DNA of 64,000 bases from Kitasatospora sp. MMS16-BH015 (GTDB taxonomy: Bacteria > Actinomycetota > Actinomycetes > Streptomycetales > Streptomycetaceae), in NCBI RefSeq assembly GCF_002943525.1, contig NZ_CP025394.1, positions 8,881,001 through 8,945,000 of the forward strand. The letters are read 5' to 3'. The notes beneath the pieces are model-generated. The model was not told the DNA's origin, did not search any database, and worked only from the letters and a program-made list of their open reading frames with translations. Shown here piece after piece: positions 16,030 to 24,222 of the stretch (its first letter is position 1; each line of letters begins with the position of its first letter). Made by a program: the position numbers and the translations under genes.

Positions 16030-16820
16030 CGCCACGCCCCCGCATGCACGGAGGAGGGGCGGACGGTCCGGCCGTCCCGCACGGTCACCTCGCGGTCCGC
16101 GTACGCGGCCACCCGCACGTCGTGGGTCACCAGCACCACGGCGGTGTCGTTCTCCCGGGCGGCGGCGGTCAGCAGCGACATCACCTTCTCGCTCTGCAGG
16201 GAGTCGAGCGCGCCGGTCGGCTCGTCGGCGAAGAGCACCGCCGGGCTCGCGACCATCGCGCGGGCGATCGCCACCCGCTGCCCCTGGCCGCCGGATATCT
16301 CCCCCGGCAGCTTGCGGGCCAGCTCGGCCACCTCGAGCCGCTCCAGCCAGCCGAGCGCCTGTTGCTGCGCGGCCTTGCGGCCGGCGCCGCGCAGCCGCAG
16401 CGGCAGGGCGACGTTCTCCACACAGGGCAGCTCCGGCACCAGCTGGCCGAACTGGAAGACGAAGCCGAACTCGGCCAGGCGCAGCTCGCTGCGGCGGGCG
16501 TCCGAGCCGGTGGTCAGTTCCTCCCCGCGGAAGGTGACGGAGCCCTGGTCGGGCCGGACGATCCCGGCCAGGCAGTGCAGCAGGGTCGACTTCCCCGAGC
16601 CGGAGGAGCCCATCACCGAGACCATCTCGCCGGGCATCACGTGCAGCGAGGCCCCGTTCAGCGCGGGGGTGGGCCCGAAGGCCTTGTGCAGCCCGCGGGC
16701 GGCAAGGAGCGCACCCTCGGGCACGGACTGCGCCGCCTCGGCGGCGGCAGCCGCAGCGGCCTCGGTGGTCGCGGCGGAGGCGGCCTCCTCGGCCGGTGTT
16801 TCGAGCGGGGAGACGGGCAT
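16026..16820 (-). CDS. ABC transporter ATP-binding protein (MacB/LolD type)
   Basis: A 264-residue ATPase with a 36-residue Ala-rich N-terminal extension. Walker A is GSSGSGKST, the Q-loop lies in FVFQFGQLVPELPCVEN, the signature is ISGGQGQRVAIARAM, Walker B is VLFADEPTGALD, and the switch His is in VTHDVR. The wording of the signature and D-loop is that of the LolD/MacB group that pairs with FtsX permeases. The ATG at 16820 overlaps the PadR stop by one base (TGATG), and its own stop overlaps the permease start. Confidence 0.95.
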   Translation of the reverse strand: MPVSPLETPAEEAASAATTEAAAAAAAEAAQSVPEGALLAARGLHKAFGPTPALNGASLHVMPGEMVSVMGSSGSGKSTLLHCLAGIVRPDQGSVTFRGEELTTGSDARRSELRLAEFGFVFQFGQLVPELPCVENVALPLRLRGAGRKAAQQQALGWLERLEVAELARKLPGEISGGQGQRVAIARAMVASPAVLFADEPTGALDSLQSEKVMSLLTAAARENDTAVVLVTHDVRVAAYADREVTVRDGRTVRPSSVHAGAWR

Positions 16821-17344
16821 CAGGGGTTCACCTTCCGGGCGAGCTCGTCGAGGCGGGCGGCCGTGATCTCCAGCCAGCGCAGGTCCGCCTCCAGGTGGAA
16901 CAGGGCGTGGTCGCAGACGAGTTGGTCCACGAGGTCGCCCGAGGTCTTGCGGCGGGTCAGTTCGCGCATCCGGCGCAGGTGCTCGGAGCGCTGGGTGTCC
17001 AGCACGTCCACCGCCGGGCGGCCGGTGAGGAGGGCGAGCACGACCTTGGTGTACAGGGTGTTCTGGAGGTAGGGCTCCGGGTCCTCCGGCCGGTTGAGCC
17101 ACTGCTCGACATCGGTGATCCCGGCATCGGTGATCACGTACCGCTTGCGGTCCGGCCCGTCCCCGGGTTCGGTGCCCACGACCTCCACGAGGCCGTTCTT
17201 CAGGAGCCGGGACAGGGTCGCGTAGACCTGTCCGTAGGGCAGCGAGCGGCTGTGACCGAAGCGCTCGTCGTAGGCGCGTTTGATGTCGTAGCCGTGGCGC
17301 GGCTGCGACTCCAGGAGCCCGAGAATCGTGTGACCCAGTGACAT
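16820..17344 (-). CDS. PadR-family transcriptional regulator
   Basis: A 174-residue regulator: winged HTH at the N terminus (SLGHTILGLLESQPRHGYDI, LPYGQVYATLSRLLKNGLVE, DRKRYVITDAG) and a helical dimerisation C terminus typical of PadR family members with the Vir_act_alpha_C-like part. The ATG at 17344 is preferred: it starts the HTH and is preceded by TATAGT exactly 7 nt upstream, predicting leaderless translation. It is the first gene of the PadR-ATPase-permease operon, a common arrangement in which PadR represses the transporter until a ligand (often a drug or peptide) binds. Confidence 0.93.
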   Translation of the reverse strand: MSLGHTILGLLESQPRHGYDIKRAYDERFGHSRSLPYGQVYATLSRLLKNGLVEVVGTEPGDGPDRKRYVITDAGITDVEQWLNRPEDPEPYLQNTLYTKVVLALLTGRPAVDVLDTQRSEHLRRMRELTRRKTSGDLVDQLVCDHALFHLEADLRWLEITAARLDELARKVNP

Positions 17345-17351
17345 GCGGCTG

Positions 17352-17370
17352 ACTATACACACGGTGTACA
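17352..17370 (-). promoter_or_regulatory. PadR operon promoter with overlapping operator
   Basis: The minus strand has TATAGT at 17357-17352, 7 nt before the ATG. An imperfect dyad covers it: TATACAC at 17354-17360 and GTGTACA at 17364-17370, with a perfect TACAC-ACG-GTGTA core. Further upstream are two TGCATACC direct copies (about 17378-17398). Autorepression by PadR is the obvious reading. Confidence 0.65.
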
Positions 17371-17554
17371 CCCGCGATGCATACCCCCGGTGCATACCGC
17401 CACGGGCTGCGCCCGCACCTGCCCTGACCAGCTCCGACCGCTCGCGGCACCACTCCTGACGGCACGTGGACATCCCGGAAGGACAGCACGCGCGGCTCCC
17501 ACCGGGGCATCAGATCGGCCGTGACCTTCCCCGAGTTCGGGCGTTGGGCAAGGC

Positions 17555-17779
17555 ATGAAGAAGCGCAGCATGCTCGCCGTCGCGTCCCTGGCCGCCGGGG
17601 TCGTGGCCTCCCTCACCGCCCCGAGCGCCCACGCGGCCCCGGGCCTCGGCGGTGGGCTCGTCCCGACCGCACCCAGCATCCTCAACACCGCCGGCCTGCT
17701 GGGCGTCCTGGGTTCGCCGGACGCTCCCGACGCCCCGCACGACTCCGCCGAGGGCCACCCGGACCGCCCGTTCCGCTGA
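17555..17779 (+). CDS. Small secreted protein
   Basis: A 74-residue protein with a clear signal peptide (MKKRSMLAVASLAAGVVASL, cleavage after AHA) and a mature part of about 45 residues, Gly/Leu-rich first (APGLGGGLVPTAPSILNTAG) and then acidic and Pro-rich. No Cys is present. It resembles the short exported peptides of streptomycetes with no assigned role. The start has only a weak AAGG upstream. A long hairpin follows at 17899. Confidence 0.75.
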   Translation: MKKRSMLAVASLAAGVVASLTAPSAHAAPGLGGGLVPTAPSILNTAGLLGVLGSPDAPDAPHDSAEGHPDRPFR

Positions 17780-17898
17780 CCCGCCCCGCCGAGTCACCCC
17801 AGCTCACCCCGGCTCACTCCCCGCTCGGCTCCGCCCGCCCCCGGCCACGTTGCGGACTGCCGAGGTCCGGCCGGGGGCAGTCGGCTTCGCCCCGCCCG

Positions 17899-17936
17899 CC
17901 GACCCCGGACTGCCCCGAAGGGCAGCCCGGGGTCGG
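17899..17936. terminator. Bidirectional terminator between convergent genes
   Basis: Seventeen-bp arms with one mismatch (17899-17915 and 17920-17936) around the tetraloop CGAA. A second, shorter 10-bp inverted repeat flanks the stretch 17843-17880. The site lies between the secreted peptide gene and the binding-protein gene. Confidence 0.8.
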
Positions 17937-18025
17937 CCCGCCGGACCCCCACCCGGTCCGCATCGCGCAGGCCACGCGCCCCGGTCGGTCGGGGCGGTCA
18001 CGGCGTCCGGGGCTCCGGCGTAGGG

Positions 18026-18970
18026 TCAGTGACCGCCGTTGACCACGGCGCCCTGAACGGCACCGGGGTTGATGCCCCACTTGGTGAGGATCTTGTCGTA
18101 GCTCCCGTCCCGGATCAGCTGGTCGAGCGCCTTGGCCAGGACGTCCCGCAGGGCGGTGTCGGCCTTGTCGAGGGTCAGGCCGTAGGGGATGGACTGGAGC
18201 TGGGCGCCGGTGAGCTCGAAGGAGCTGCCGCCCTGGGAGGTCCGGGTGTTGTAGGCGGCGGTCGGGTAGTCGTTGAGATCGGCCGCCGCCGCGCCCGAGG
18301 CGACTTCGGCCAGGGCCTGCGCGTCCGTGTCGAGCCGGTGGATGGTGAGCGGCTTGGCGACCTTGTCGCAGGCGGCGGTCTGCCGGGCCGCGAGCTCGTC
18401 CTGGATGGTGCCGCGCTGGAGCGCCACCGTGTGCCCGCAGAGGTCGTCCAGTGAGGAGATGCCCAGCGGGTTGGAGTGCTGGACCAGGATCGACGTGCCG
18501 GTGATGAAGTAGTCGACGAAGTCGACGCCCGGGTCGGCCGGTCGGCCGCTGTCGTCGAGTCCCTCCTGGCGCTGCTTGGTGTCGATCACCGCCGACATCG
18601 CGAGGTCGATCTCCTTGTGCTGCACGGCCGGGATGAGCTTCTCGAACGGCAGGTCGACGAACTCGACCCGCAGTCCGAGGTAGGAGCCGAACGCGGCGGC
18701 GAGCTCCGGGTCGAGCCCGGCCGGCGTACCGTCCGCGTCCTTGAAGTCGACCGGGGCGTAGTGGAGGTCCGAGCCGATCCGCAGCTTTCCGGCGGCCCGG
18801 ACGGCCTGCGGGAGCCGTTCGCGCAGAGCGCTCGAGGTCTGGGAGGCCGGGTCGGCGGTGCTGCCGCACCCGGTGAGCAGCAGCCCGCCGAGGGCAGCCA
18901 CCGCGGTGCGGGAGACGGGGAGGCGGCCGGGGGCCGTCCGGGCGGGTGAGGGCATGGCGTTGACGTGCAC
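18026..18970 (-). CDS. Amino-acid-type ABC transporter substrate-binding lipoprotein
   Basis: A 314-residue solute-binding protein of the SBP_bac_3 (polar amino acid) type. The lipobox LLLTGC makes it a membrane-anchored lipoprotein. The mature part has LRIGSDLHYAPVDFKDADGT, GLDPELAAAFGSYLGLRVEF, the KEIDLAMSAVIDTKQRQE hinge and KWGINPGAV at the C terminus. The GTG at 18970 is preferred over an ATG 15 bp downstream, since AGGAAG lies upstream of it. No permease or ATPase gene adjoins, so it is an orphan binding protein and its ligand (Glu/Gln-like by family) is uncertain. Confidence 0.88.
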   Translation of the reverse strand: MHVNAMPSPARTAPGRLPVSRTAVAALGGLLLTGCGSTADPASQTSSALRERLPQAVRAAGKLRIGSDLHYAPVDFKDADGTPAGLDPELAAAFGSYLGLRVEFVDLPFEKLIPAVQHKEIDLAMSAVIDTKQRQEGLDDSGRPADPGVDFVDYFITGTSILVQHSNPLGISSLDDLCGHTVALQRGTIQDELAARQTAACDKVAKPLTIHRLDTDAQALAEVASGAAAADLNDYPTAAYNTRTSQGGSSFELTGAQLQSIPYGLTLDKADTALRDVLAKALDQLIRDGSYDKILTKWGINPGAVQGAVVNGGH

Positions 18971-19339
18971 GAGAGTGGGATCTTCCTGAGGGGGGAAGTG
19001 AACGAGGGGACCACGTCGCCGGGCTGCTGGGGTCGCGCAGAAGGCGGGCCTCGTCCGGTCGCCTCGGGGCCGGCCGCGGAGGGATGACGCGCGGCAGGTC
19101 GGGCTCAGGACCGCCACCGGGGACGGTTCCCGGATCATCGCACCCACCGCCCGACCCCGGCACTCACCGTCCGCCTGTCGGGCAGTACCGCCCGGTAGCC
19201 ACCGCAGCACCCCTCCCCTCCGGCCGCCGGCCGGGCGGTGTCCACGGTGCGGAGCGGTCTTGTCCGGCCCGGGCCGGGTGGCTAGCTTGGGGCCCGCACA
19301 CGGAGCGTGGGCAGGCACGCGAGGCAGGGAGCAGCACGG
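18971..19339. other. Divergent promoter region
   Basis: A 369-bp gap between the binding-protein gene (minus) and the amidase gene (plus). Apart from the amidase promoter at 19260-19288 I see no gene or strong repeat in it. Confidence 0.5.
19260..19288 (+). promoter_or_regulatory. Sigma70-type promoter of the amidase gene
   Basis: TTGTCC (19260-19265) and TAGCTT (19283-19288) are separated by exactly 17 bp, about 50 bp before the amidase start. This fits the housekeeping consensus of streptomycetes. Confidence 0.6.
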
Positions 19340-20725
19340 ATGACCACGGGGTGGGCCGGGCGTACGGCCGTCGAGATCGCCGCAGCGGTGCGCGGGGGAG
19401 AGGTGAGCCCGCGTCAGGTGGTGACGGACCACCTGGACCGGATCGCCGCCGTGGACGGCCGGATCGGCGCCTTCCGCACGGTGCTCGGCGAGCGCGCCCT
19501 CCGGGAGGCCGAGGCCCTCGCCATCCGCGCGGACCTGGCCGAGCTGCCGCTCGCGGGCGTGCCGGTGGCGGTGAAGGACAACCTGGCGGTGGCGGGCGAG
19601 TCCAGCCGGAACGGTTCGGCCGCCACCCCCGACACGCCCGCCGCCACCGACCACGAGACGGTCCGGCGGCTGCGCGCGGCCGGCGCCGTGGTGATCGGTC
19701 TGACCAACGTGCCCGAGCTGTGCGTGTTCGGCACCACCGACGGAGTGCTCGGCACCACCCGCAGCCCCTGGGACCTCTCGCGCAGCGCCGGCGGTTCCTC
19801 CGGCGGCAGCGCCGCCGCCGTGGCCGCCGGGATGGTGCCGATCGCCCTCGGCAACGACGGCATGGGTTCGATCCGGATCCCGTCCGCCAACTGCGGGGTG
19901 CTCGGCCTCAAGCCGGGCCGGGAGGTGATCCCCGCCGGGCTGGGCGTGGACGGCTGGTTCGGCCTGGCGGAGAACGGCCCGATCGCGAGCAGCGCGGCCG
20001 ACGCCCGGCTGATGTTCGAGGTGCTCGCCGACCGCCCCGTCACCACCGGCGCCGACCCGGGCGACTCGCAGGATCCGGCGGATCCGCTGCGGATCGCGCT
20101 CTCGATCCGCTGCCCCACCCCGGGCATCCCGGTGGCCCCCGCCTACGCCTTCGCCGTCGGCGACACCGGCCGGGTGCTCGCCGCCGCCGGCCACCGGGTG
20201 GCGCACGCCGAGGCTCCGTACCCGGCTTGGCTCGGCGCGGCCTCGGTGGCCCGTTGGCTGGCCGGCACCGCCGCCGACGCCGCCCAGCTCGACCCGGCCC
20301 GGCTGACGCCGCGCACCCGCCGCCACGCCGCGATCGGCCGGGCGGTGGCCCGGGCCGGGCTGGTCCGCCCCGGCCAGCGGGACGCCTGGCGCGCCCGGCT
20401 GGAGCGGTTCTTCGCCGACCACGACGTCCTGGTCACCCCGGCCCTGGCCCGCACCCCACCGCTCGCCGAGCCCTGGCACACCCGCAGTTGGGCCGCGAAC
20501 GTGCTGAGCAACACCCGCTACGCCCCCTTCAGCCACCCGTGGAACCTCGCCGGCTGGCCCGCCCTCACCCTCCCCGGCGGCGACCACCCCACCACCACCG
20601 CCCGCATCCCGCTGGCCGTCCAACTCGTCGCCCCACCAGGCTCCGAGGACCGCCTGCTGCGCCTCGCCGCCGACCTCGAGAGCCGCCGCCCCTGGCCGCG
20701 CACCGCCCCCGACCAGCCCGCCTGA
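19340..20725 (+). CDS. Amidase-signature family hydrolase
   Basis: A 461-residue amidase. The Ser-cisSer-Lys triad is visible: Lys in GVPVAVKDNLAV, the cis-Ser in the Gly/Ser-rich SRSAGGSSGGSAAAVAAGM, and the nucleophile Ser in GNDGMGSIRIPSANCGVLGLK. The ATG at 19340 has AGGGAG 9 nt upstream and is preferred over an in-frame ATG 33 bp earlier. Members hydrolyse carboxamides in the cytosol. The sequence is a general amidase, not a GatA, as the C-terminal half is short and unlike GatA. It stands alone, 50 bp before the DUF4240 gene. Confidence 0.93.
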   Translation: MTTGWAGRTAVEIAAAVRGGEVSPRQVVTDHLDRIAAVDGRIGAFRTVLGERALREAEALAIRADLAELPLAGVPVAVKDNLAVAGESSRNGSAATPDTPAATDHETVRRLRAAGAVVIGLTNVPELCVFGTTDGVLGTTRSPWDLSRSAGGSSGGSAAAVAAGMVPIALGNDGMGSIRIPSANCGVLGLKPGREVIPAGLGVDGWFGLAENGPIASSAADARLMFEVLADRPVTTGADPGDSQDPADPLRIALSIRCPTPGIPVAPAYAFAVGDTGRVLAAAGHRVAHAEAPYPAWLGAASVARWLAGTAADAAQLDPARLTPRTRRHAAIGRAVARAGLVRPGQRDAWRARLERFFADHDVLVTPALARTPPLAEPWHTRSWAANVLSNTRYAPFSHPWNLAGWPALTLPGGDHPTTTARIPLAVQLVAPPGSEDRLLRLAADLESRRPWPRTAPDQPA

Positions 20726-20775
20726 GGCCCCGTCCCCGCCGCTCCTGTCCGATCCGGCTGGCAGGCTGTCGCGTC

Positions 20776-21357
20776 ATGGACAGGGTGACGAGCAGGGTGG
20801 CTGATCGCGTGGCGGACACCGAGGCGTTCTGGGAGCTGATCGAGGCCGCCCGGGCCGAGACGGCCGAGACGGGTGACACGGGTGACGGCGAGGCGGTGGC
20901 GGCCTGGGCGAGCGAGCTGCTGGCCGCCCGGCCGGTCGGCGAGATCCTCGCGGCCTCGCAGGCGTTGTGGGGCCTGCTGGCCGAGTCCTACCGGAGCCCG
21001 CTCTGGGCGGCCGCCTACCTGATCAACGGCGGCTGCTCGGACGACGGCTTCGACTACTTCCGCGGCTGGCTGATCACCCAGGGCCGTGCGGTCTTCCAAC
21101 GCGCCGTCAGCTCCCCGGACACCCTCGCCGACCTACCGGTGGTCCGTGCCGTGGCCGAGGAGCGGGAGGAGCTCGCATGCGAATCCACCCTGGCGATCGC
21201 CTGGAACGCCCATCGCGCGGCCACCGGCGAGGAGCTGCCCGCAGGTTCGTTCACCGTCCGGTACCCGGCGCTGGACCCGGACTGGGGCTTCGACTACGAC
21301 GACGGGGAGGAGATGGCGCGCCGGCTGCCCCGGTTGAGCGCGCTGTACGCTGCCTGA
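20776..21357 (+). CDS. DUF4240 domain protein
   Basis: A 193-residue soluble protein with the hallmark DUF4240 run LWAAAYLINGGCSDDGFDYF and RGWLITQGRAVFQRAV, preceded by FWELIEAA and followed by the acidic end DPDWGFDYDDGEEMARRLPRL. The family is widespread in streptomycetes, often in many copies; its function is unknown. The ATG at 20776 has no ribosome site but CAGGCT lies 8 nt upstream, so it may be leaderless. Confidence 0.85.
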   Translation: MDRVTSRVADRVADTEAFWELIEAARAETAETGDTGDGEAVAAWASELLAARPVGEILAASQALWGLLAESYRSPLWAAAYLINGGCSDDGFDYFRGWLITQGRAVFQRAVSSPDTLADLPVVRAVAEEREELACESTLAIAWNAHRAATGEELPAGSFTVRYPALDPDWGFDYDDGEEMARRLPRLSALYAA

Positions 21358-21480
21358 CGCCCCGTCGGTGCGGGTCCGTTCGGCCGGCCGGGTGAACCGG
21401 TGGGTATATCGCTCGACAGGGTGTTTGCCCGCGGCCAGACTTTTCGCCATGGACGATGCGATCGGGCACCCCACCGCCGA

Positions 21481-21947
21481 GTGAGCGGGCAGGACGCGGC
21501 AAGTCGGTACGAGCGGGCGCTTGGTCTGCTCGCCGCCTGCGGCGAGGGCCTGCCGCCCCGGCGCGGCTTCGAGCCGGCGGCTGAGCCCACCGAGCCTGCC
21601 GAGCGCGGCGCCGCGCGGCGCGGTCCGGCAGCGGTGGCCGCCGTCCGGGCGGCGCTGAGCCCGCTCCCGGCGGAGGAGCTCGAGTTGGCGCGGCGCCTCG
21701 CCCGGCACGGGGTCGCCACCGCGCACCCGGTGGAAATCCGAAAGGCCGTCGACAGCCTTGCCGCAGACGGCGAGCTGCCGGACACGGCCCACCACCTCGC
21801 CCGCCGCCTGCTCCGCCACGGCAGGACACGGGCGGAGGTCGACATCGGCCTCGCGCTGCTCCTGCACGGCCGCGCCGATCGCGGATCCGCGGTCGGGGAG
21901 GTGGGGGTCTTGTCCGTGCTCGGACTCTGTCGGGAGTTCACCCCTCA
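21481..21947 (+). pseudogene. 5' part of an unknown gene split by an IS element
   Basis: About 155 codons of a 574-codon gene remain on this side of the IS. The frame runs without a stop into the IS at 21948. The GTG at 21481 is the likely start; it overlaps the TGA of an 11-codon ORF starting at the ATG at 21449, and an earlier in-frame GTG exists at 21400. The protein is Ala/Arg/Leu-rich and helical (YERALGLLAACGEG, ARRLARHGVATAHPVEIRKA, ARRLLRHGRTRAEVDIGLAL) with no recognised domain. Inside the IS the frame ends after 13 more codons. Confidence 0.8.
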
Positions 21948-21962
21948 GAAAGTGTTGGGTAA
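21948..21962. repeat. IS terminal inverted repeat, distal to the transposase start
   Basis: GAAAGTGTTGGGTAA, matching the complement of 22926-22940 at all 15 positions. Confidence 0.95.
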
Positions 21963-21970
21963 GCGGGTGA

Positions 21971-22855
21971 CTACTCGTTCTTGAGGTCATCGGCGAGGCG
22001 GCGGGCTGCTTCGGTCTCGATGGGGCCGCGTGGTTCGACCTCCTCGCCGGCGAGGCGGGCGGCCATCAGGCGGATCATGGCGACCTTGATCATCGCTTCG
22101 GCGTGCGCGGTCTTGCGCTCGTAGTCCCGTGCCAACCGTCTGCACCGCCCCAGCCAGGAGAATGTCCGCTCGACCACCCACCTGCGGGGCAGCACCTGGA
22201 AGCCTTTCACATCCGCGTTGCGCGGCACCGCCACCACCGTCAGGTTCTCGTGCGCGGCAGCCCAGCCGACCAGACCGGCATCGATCGCGTTGACGTAGCC
22301 GCCGTCGACCCAGACCAGCCCGACCCGCGGGAACAGACCACGGATGCCGGCCAGGACCAGCTTCGCGCCCGCCCGCTCCTGGACGGACGCGGAGTGCACG
22401 ACCGCCTTCAGGACCAGTCCACAGCTGTCCACCAGCAGGTGCCGCTTGCGGCCCCGGACACGCTTGCCCGCGTCGTAGCCGATCGCCTCGCCGCCCTGGT
22501 GACTGCGTACGGACTGGGAGTCCAGCACCGCCGCCGACGGCTGCGGATCCCGACCGTCCGCGACCCTCACCCGGTCACGCAACACGTCGTGGACCCGGTC
22601 CCACGTCCCGTCGGCGCTCCACGTACGAAACCATCGGTAGGCCGCGTCCCACGGCGCCAGGTCGTGCGGCACCAGCCGCCAGGCACAACCACTGACCAGG
22701 ACGTACAGAACCGTGTCGACGACCAGGCGGCGAGGGAACTTCAGCGGCCGGCCGCCCCTGCGCGGATCCCGCCCCGGCAGCAGCGGCTCGATCACCGCCC
22801 ACTGAGCATCCGTCAACGACGAGTCGTACGAAGGCTTGCACGAACAGACACACAT
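21971..22855 (-). CDS. IS5-family transposase
   Basis: A 294-residue DDE transposase. The N-terminal region SSLTDAQWAVIEPLLPGR is the usual IS5-type start; DDE residues lie in AVLDSQSVRS (first Asp), LVWVDGGYVN (second Asp) and WVVERTFSWLGRCRRLARDYE (Glu). The ATG at 22855 is preferred over upstream starts because GAGGA precedes it at 9 nt. No frameshift is needed, in contrast to the two-frame members of the family. The stop lies 23 bp from the IS end. Confidence 0.95.
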   Translation of the reverse strand: MCVCSCKPSYDSSLTDAQWAVIEPLLPGRDPRRGGRPLKFPRRLVVDTVLYVLVSGCAWRLVPHDLAPWDAAYRWFRTWSADGTWDRVHDVLRDRVRVADGRDPQPSAAVLDSQSVRSHQGGEAIGYDAGKRVRGRKRHLLVDSCGLVLKAVVHSASVQERAGAKLVLAGIRGLFPRVGLVWVDGGYVNAIDAGLVGWAAAHENLTVVAVPRNADVKGFQVLPRRWVVERTFSWLGRCRRLARDYERKTAHAEAMIKVAMIRLMAARLAGEEVEPRGPIETEAARRLADDLKNE

Positions 22856-22925
22856 ACCGGTGATCCTCGCGGGCTCCTCGACCACGAAGATCACCGGCCG
22901 CACATCACACCAAGCAGTCGATCAA

Positions 22926-22940
22926 TTACCCAACACTTTC
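22926..22940. repeat. IS terminal inverted repeat, transposase-start side
   Basis: TTACCCAACACTTTC, the exact complement of the other end; the TCA target copy follows at 22941. Confidence 0.95.
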
Positions 22941-22943
22941 TCA

Positions 22944-24201
22944 GGCGGTGGCGGTGCTCGACCGGTCGGACCGGCGGGCCGCCGCCGTGCTCTGGCTCAC
23001 GGTGACGGTCCGTCGGCCCCACCGAGAACCGCTGGTGGCCGCGCTCCGGGCCGGGGACGGACCGGCCGTGCGGGCGGCGCTGCTGGCGCCCGGGTCGGTG
23101 CCGTTGGTCGGCAGCGCGGTGGAGGCCCGGCGGATCGTGGAGGCGACGCGGTTGGCGGAGTTGCTGGCGGATCGGCCCACCGATCCGGCGCTGGCCGCCG
23201 TCGCGCTGCGGCTGCTGGTTCGGATGGGGCGGGCGGGGGAGGACGGGTCGGTGCTGCGGGCCCTGCCGGAGGCGGCGGGTCTGTACGAGACGGTCATCGG
23301 GCGGGCGGGGTCGTTGCCGCCGGACGTGGCCCAGGCCGCCGCACTGCTCTCGCTCGCGCAGGACCTGAGCAGCGGGACGGGCGCCCTGCTGCCGTGGCCG
23401 CCGGGGCGTAGGGAGGGGCTGCTGCGGAGCCTGGGTGAGGCGGTGCAGCGTTGCGGTGCGGCGGAGCCGACGACGGAGTCGCGCCGCCGGGCCGAGTGGA
23501 TCCGGCGGACCGGGCGGCGTCCGTTCGAGCTGGTGGGGGAGGCCGGTCGGAGCGGGTTGCGGGTCGAGGTGGTGGTGGCCGATCCGGCGTTGGGCGGGGA
23601 GGTCGAGGCGCGCCTGCTGGTGGACGGCCGTCCGGTGGTGCCCGAGCACTTCGGCGCCGGCCCGGCGCTCACGCCCGAACGCTTGCTGGACAGCGCTGCG
23701 CTGCGGGCCACGGAGGAGCCCCGGGAGGTGGTGCTCGCCGAGGCCTCCTGTGCGCCCGGGTGCTGCGGCGAGCTGCTGGTGACCATCCGGCGCGAGGGCG
23801 CGGAGGTGGTGTGGGAGCACCTGCACCGCACGATGGGCCGGCCCCGCCCCGGCGGCCCCGCCGAGTACCGCTTCTCGGCTGCCGCGTACGAGGCCGAACT
23901 GGCCCGGGCCGAGCGGGACCGGGCCTGGTCCTGGCCGGCCCGCACGGTGGCACGGCTGATCGCCGAGGGCCTGCGGGAGCGCCCCGAGCTGCTCGCCCAT
24001 TGGGAGCTCGAACTCTGCTGGGCCACCACCAGCCACTCGGACCCGGACACCGCCGTGCTGATGCTCGGAAACGTCGGCAGTCGAGCCGGAGCGGACTACC
24101 CGAACCGGTACGAGTGGACCGTCCCGGACGACGGCACCCCTGCGGAGGCCCAGGCGGCCGCCGCCCTGCGCCGGCTCGGGGAGGCGGATCCGCGATGGTG
24201 A
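22944..24201 (+). pseudogene. 3' part of the unknown gene split by the IS element
   Basis: Removal of 21948-22943 joins this segment in frame to the 5' part (codon 21946-21947 plus 22944 reads CAG), giving one 574-residue protein. The 3' part has a helical region (AAVLWLTVTVRRPHREPLVA, RIVEATRLAELLADR), then a beta-rich region (GLRVEVVVADPALGGEVEAR, LLVDGRPVVPEHFG) and the notable EASCAPGCCGELLVTIRREG followed by EVVWEHLH. I recall GCCG...VTI segments in conserved streptomycete hypotheticals, but cannot name the family. A GTG at 22948 could start a truncated 417-residue protein, without an obvious ribosome site. It touches the next gene. Confidence 0.8.
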
Positions 24202-24222
24202 GTGGGCTGGCAGACTGGTGCC

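Larger units (their letters stand above)
21948..22940 (-). mobile_element. IS5-family insertion sequence, intact, 993 bp
   Basis: Bounded by perfect 15-bp terminal inverted repeats (GAAAGTGTTGGGTAA at 21948-21962, its complement at 22926-22940) and by a 3-bp target duplication TCA (21945-21947 and 22941-22943), which fits the TNA targets of several IS5 subgroups. It carries one uninterrupted transposase gene. Exact ends, exact target copy and an intact host reading frame after removal mean the insertion is recent. Confidence 0.97.

Noticed and set aside
13453..16866. 1137-codon plus-strand open frame across the ABC operon
   Set aside because: Antisense to the permease and ATPase, whose motifs are unambiguous; Gln/Gly/Arg-rich noise.
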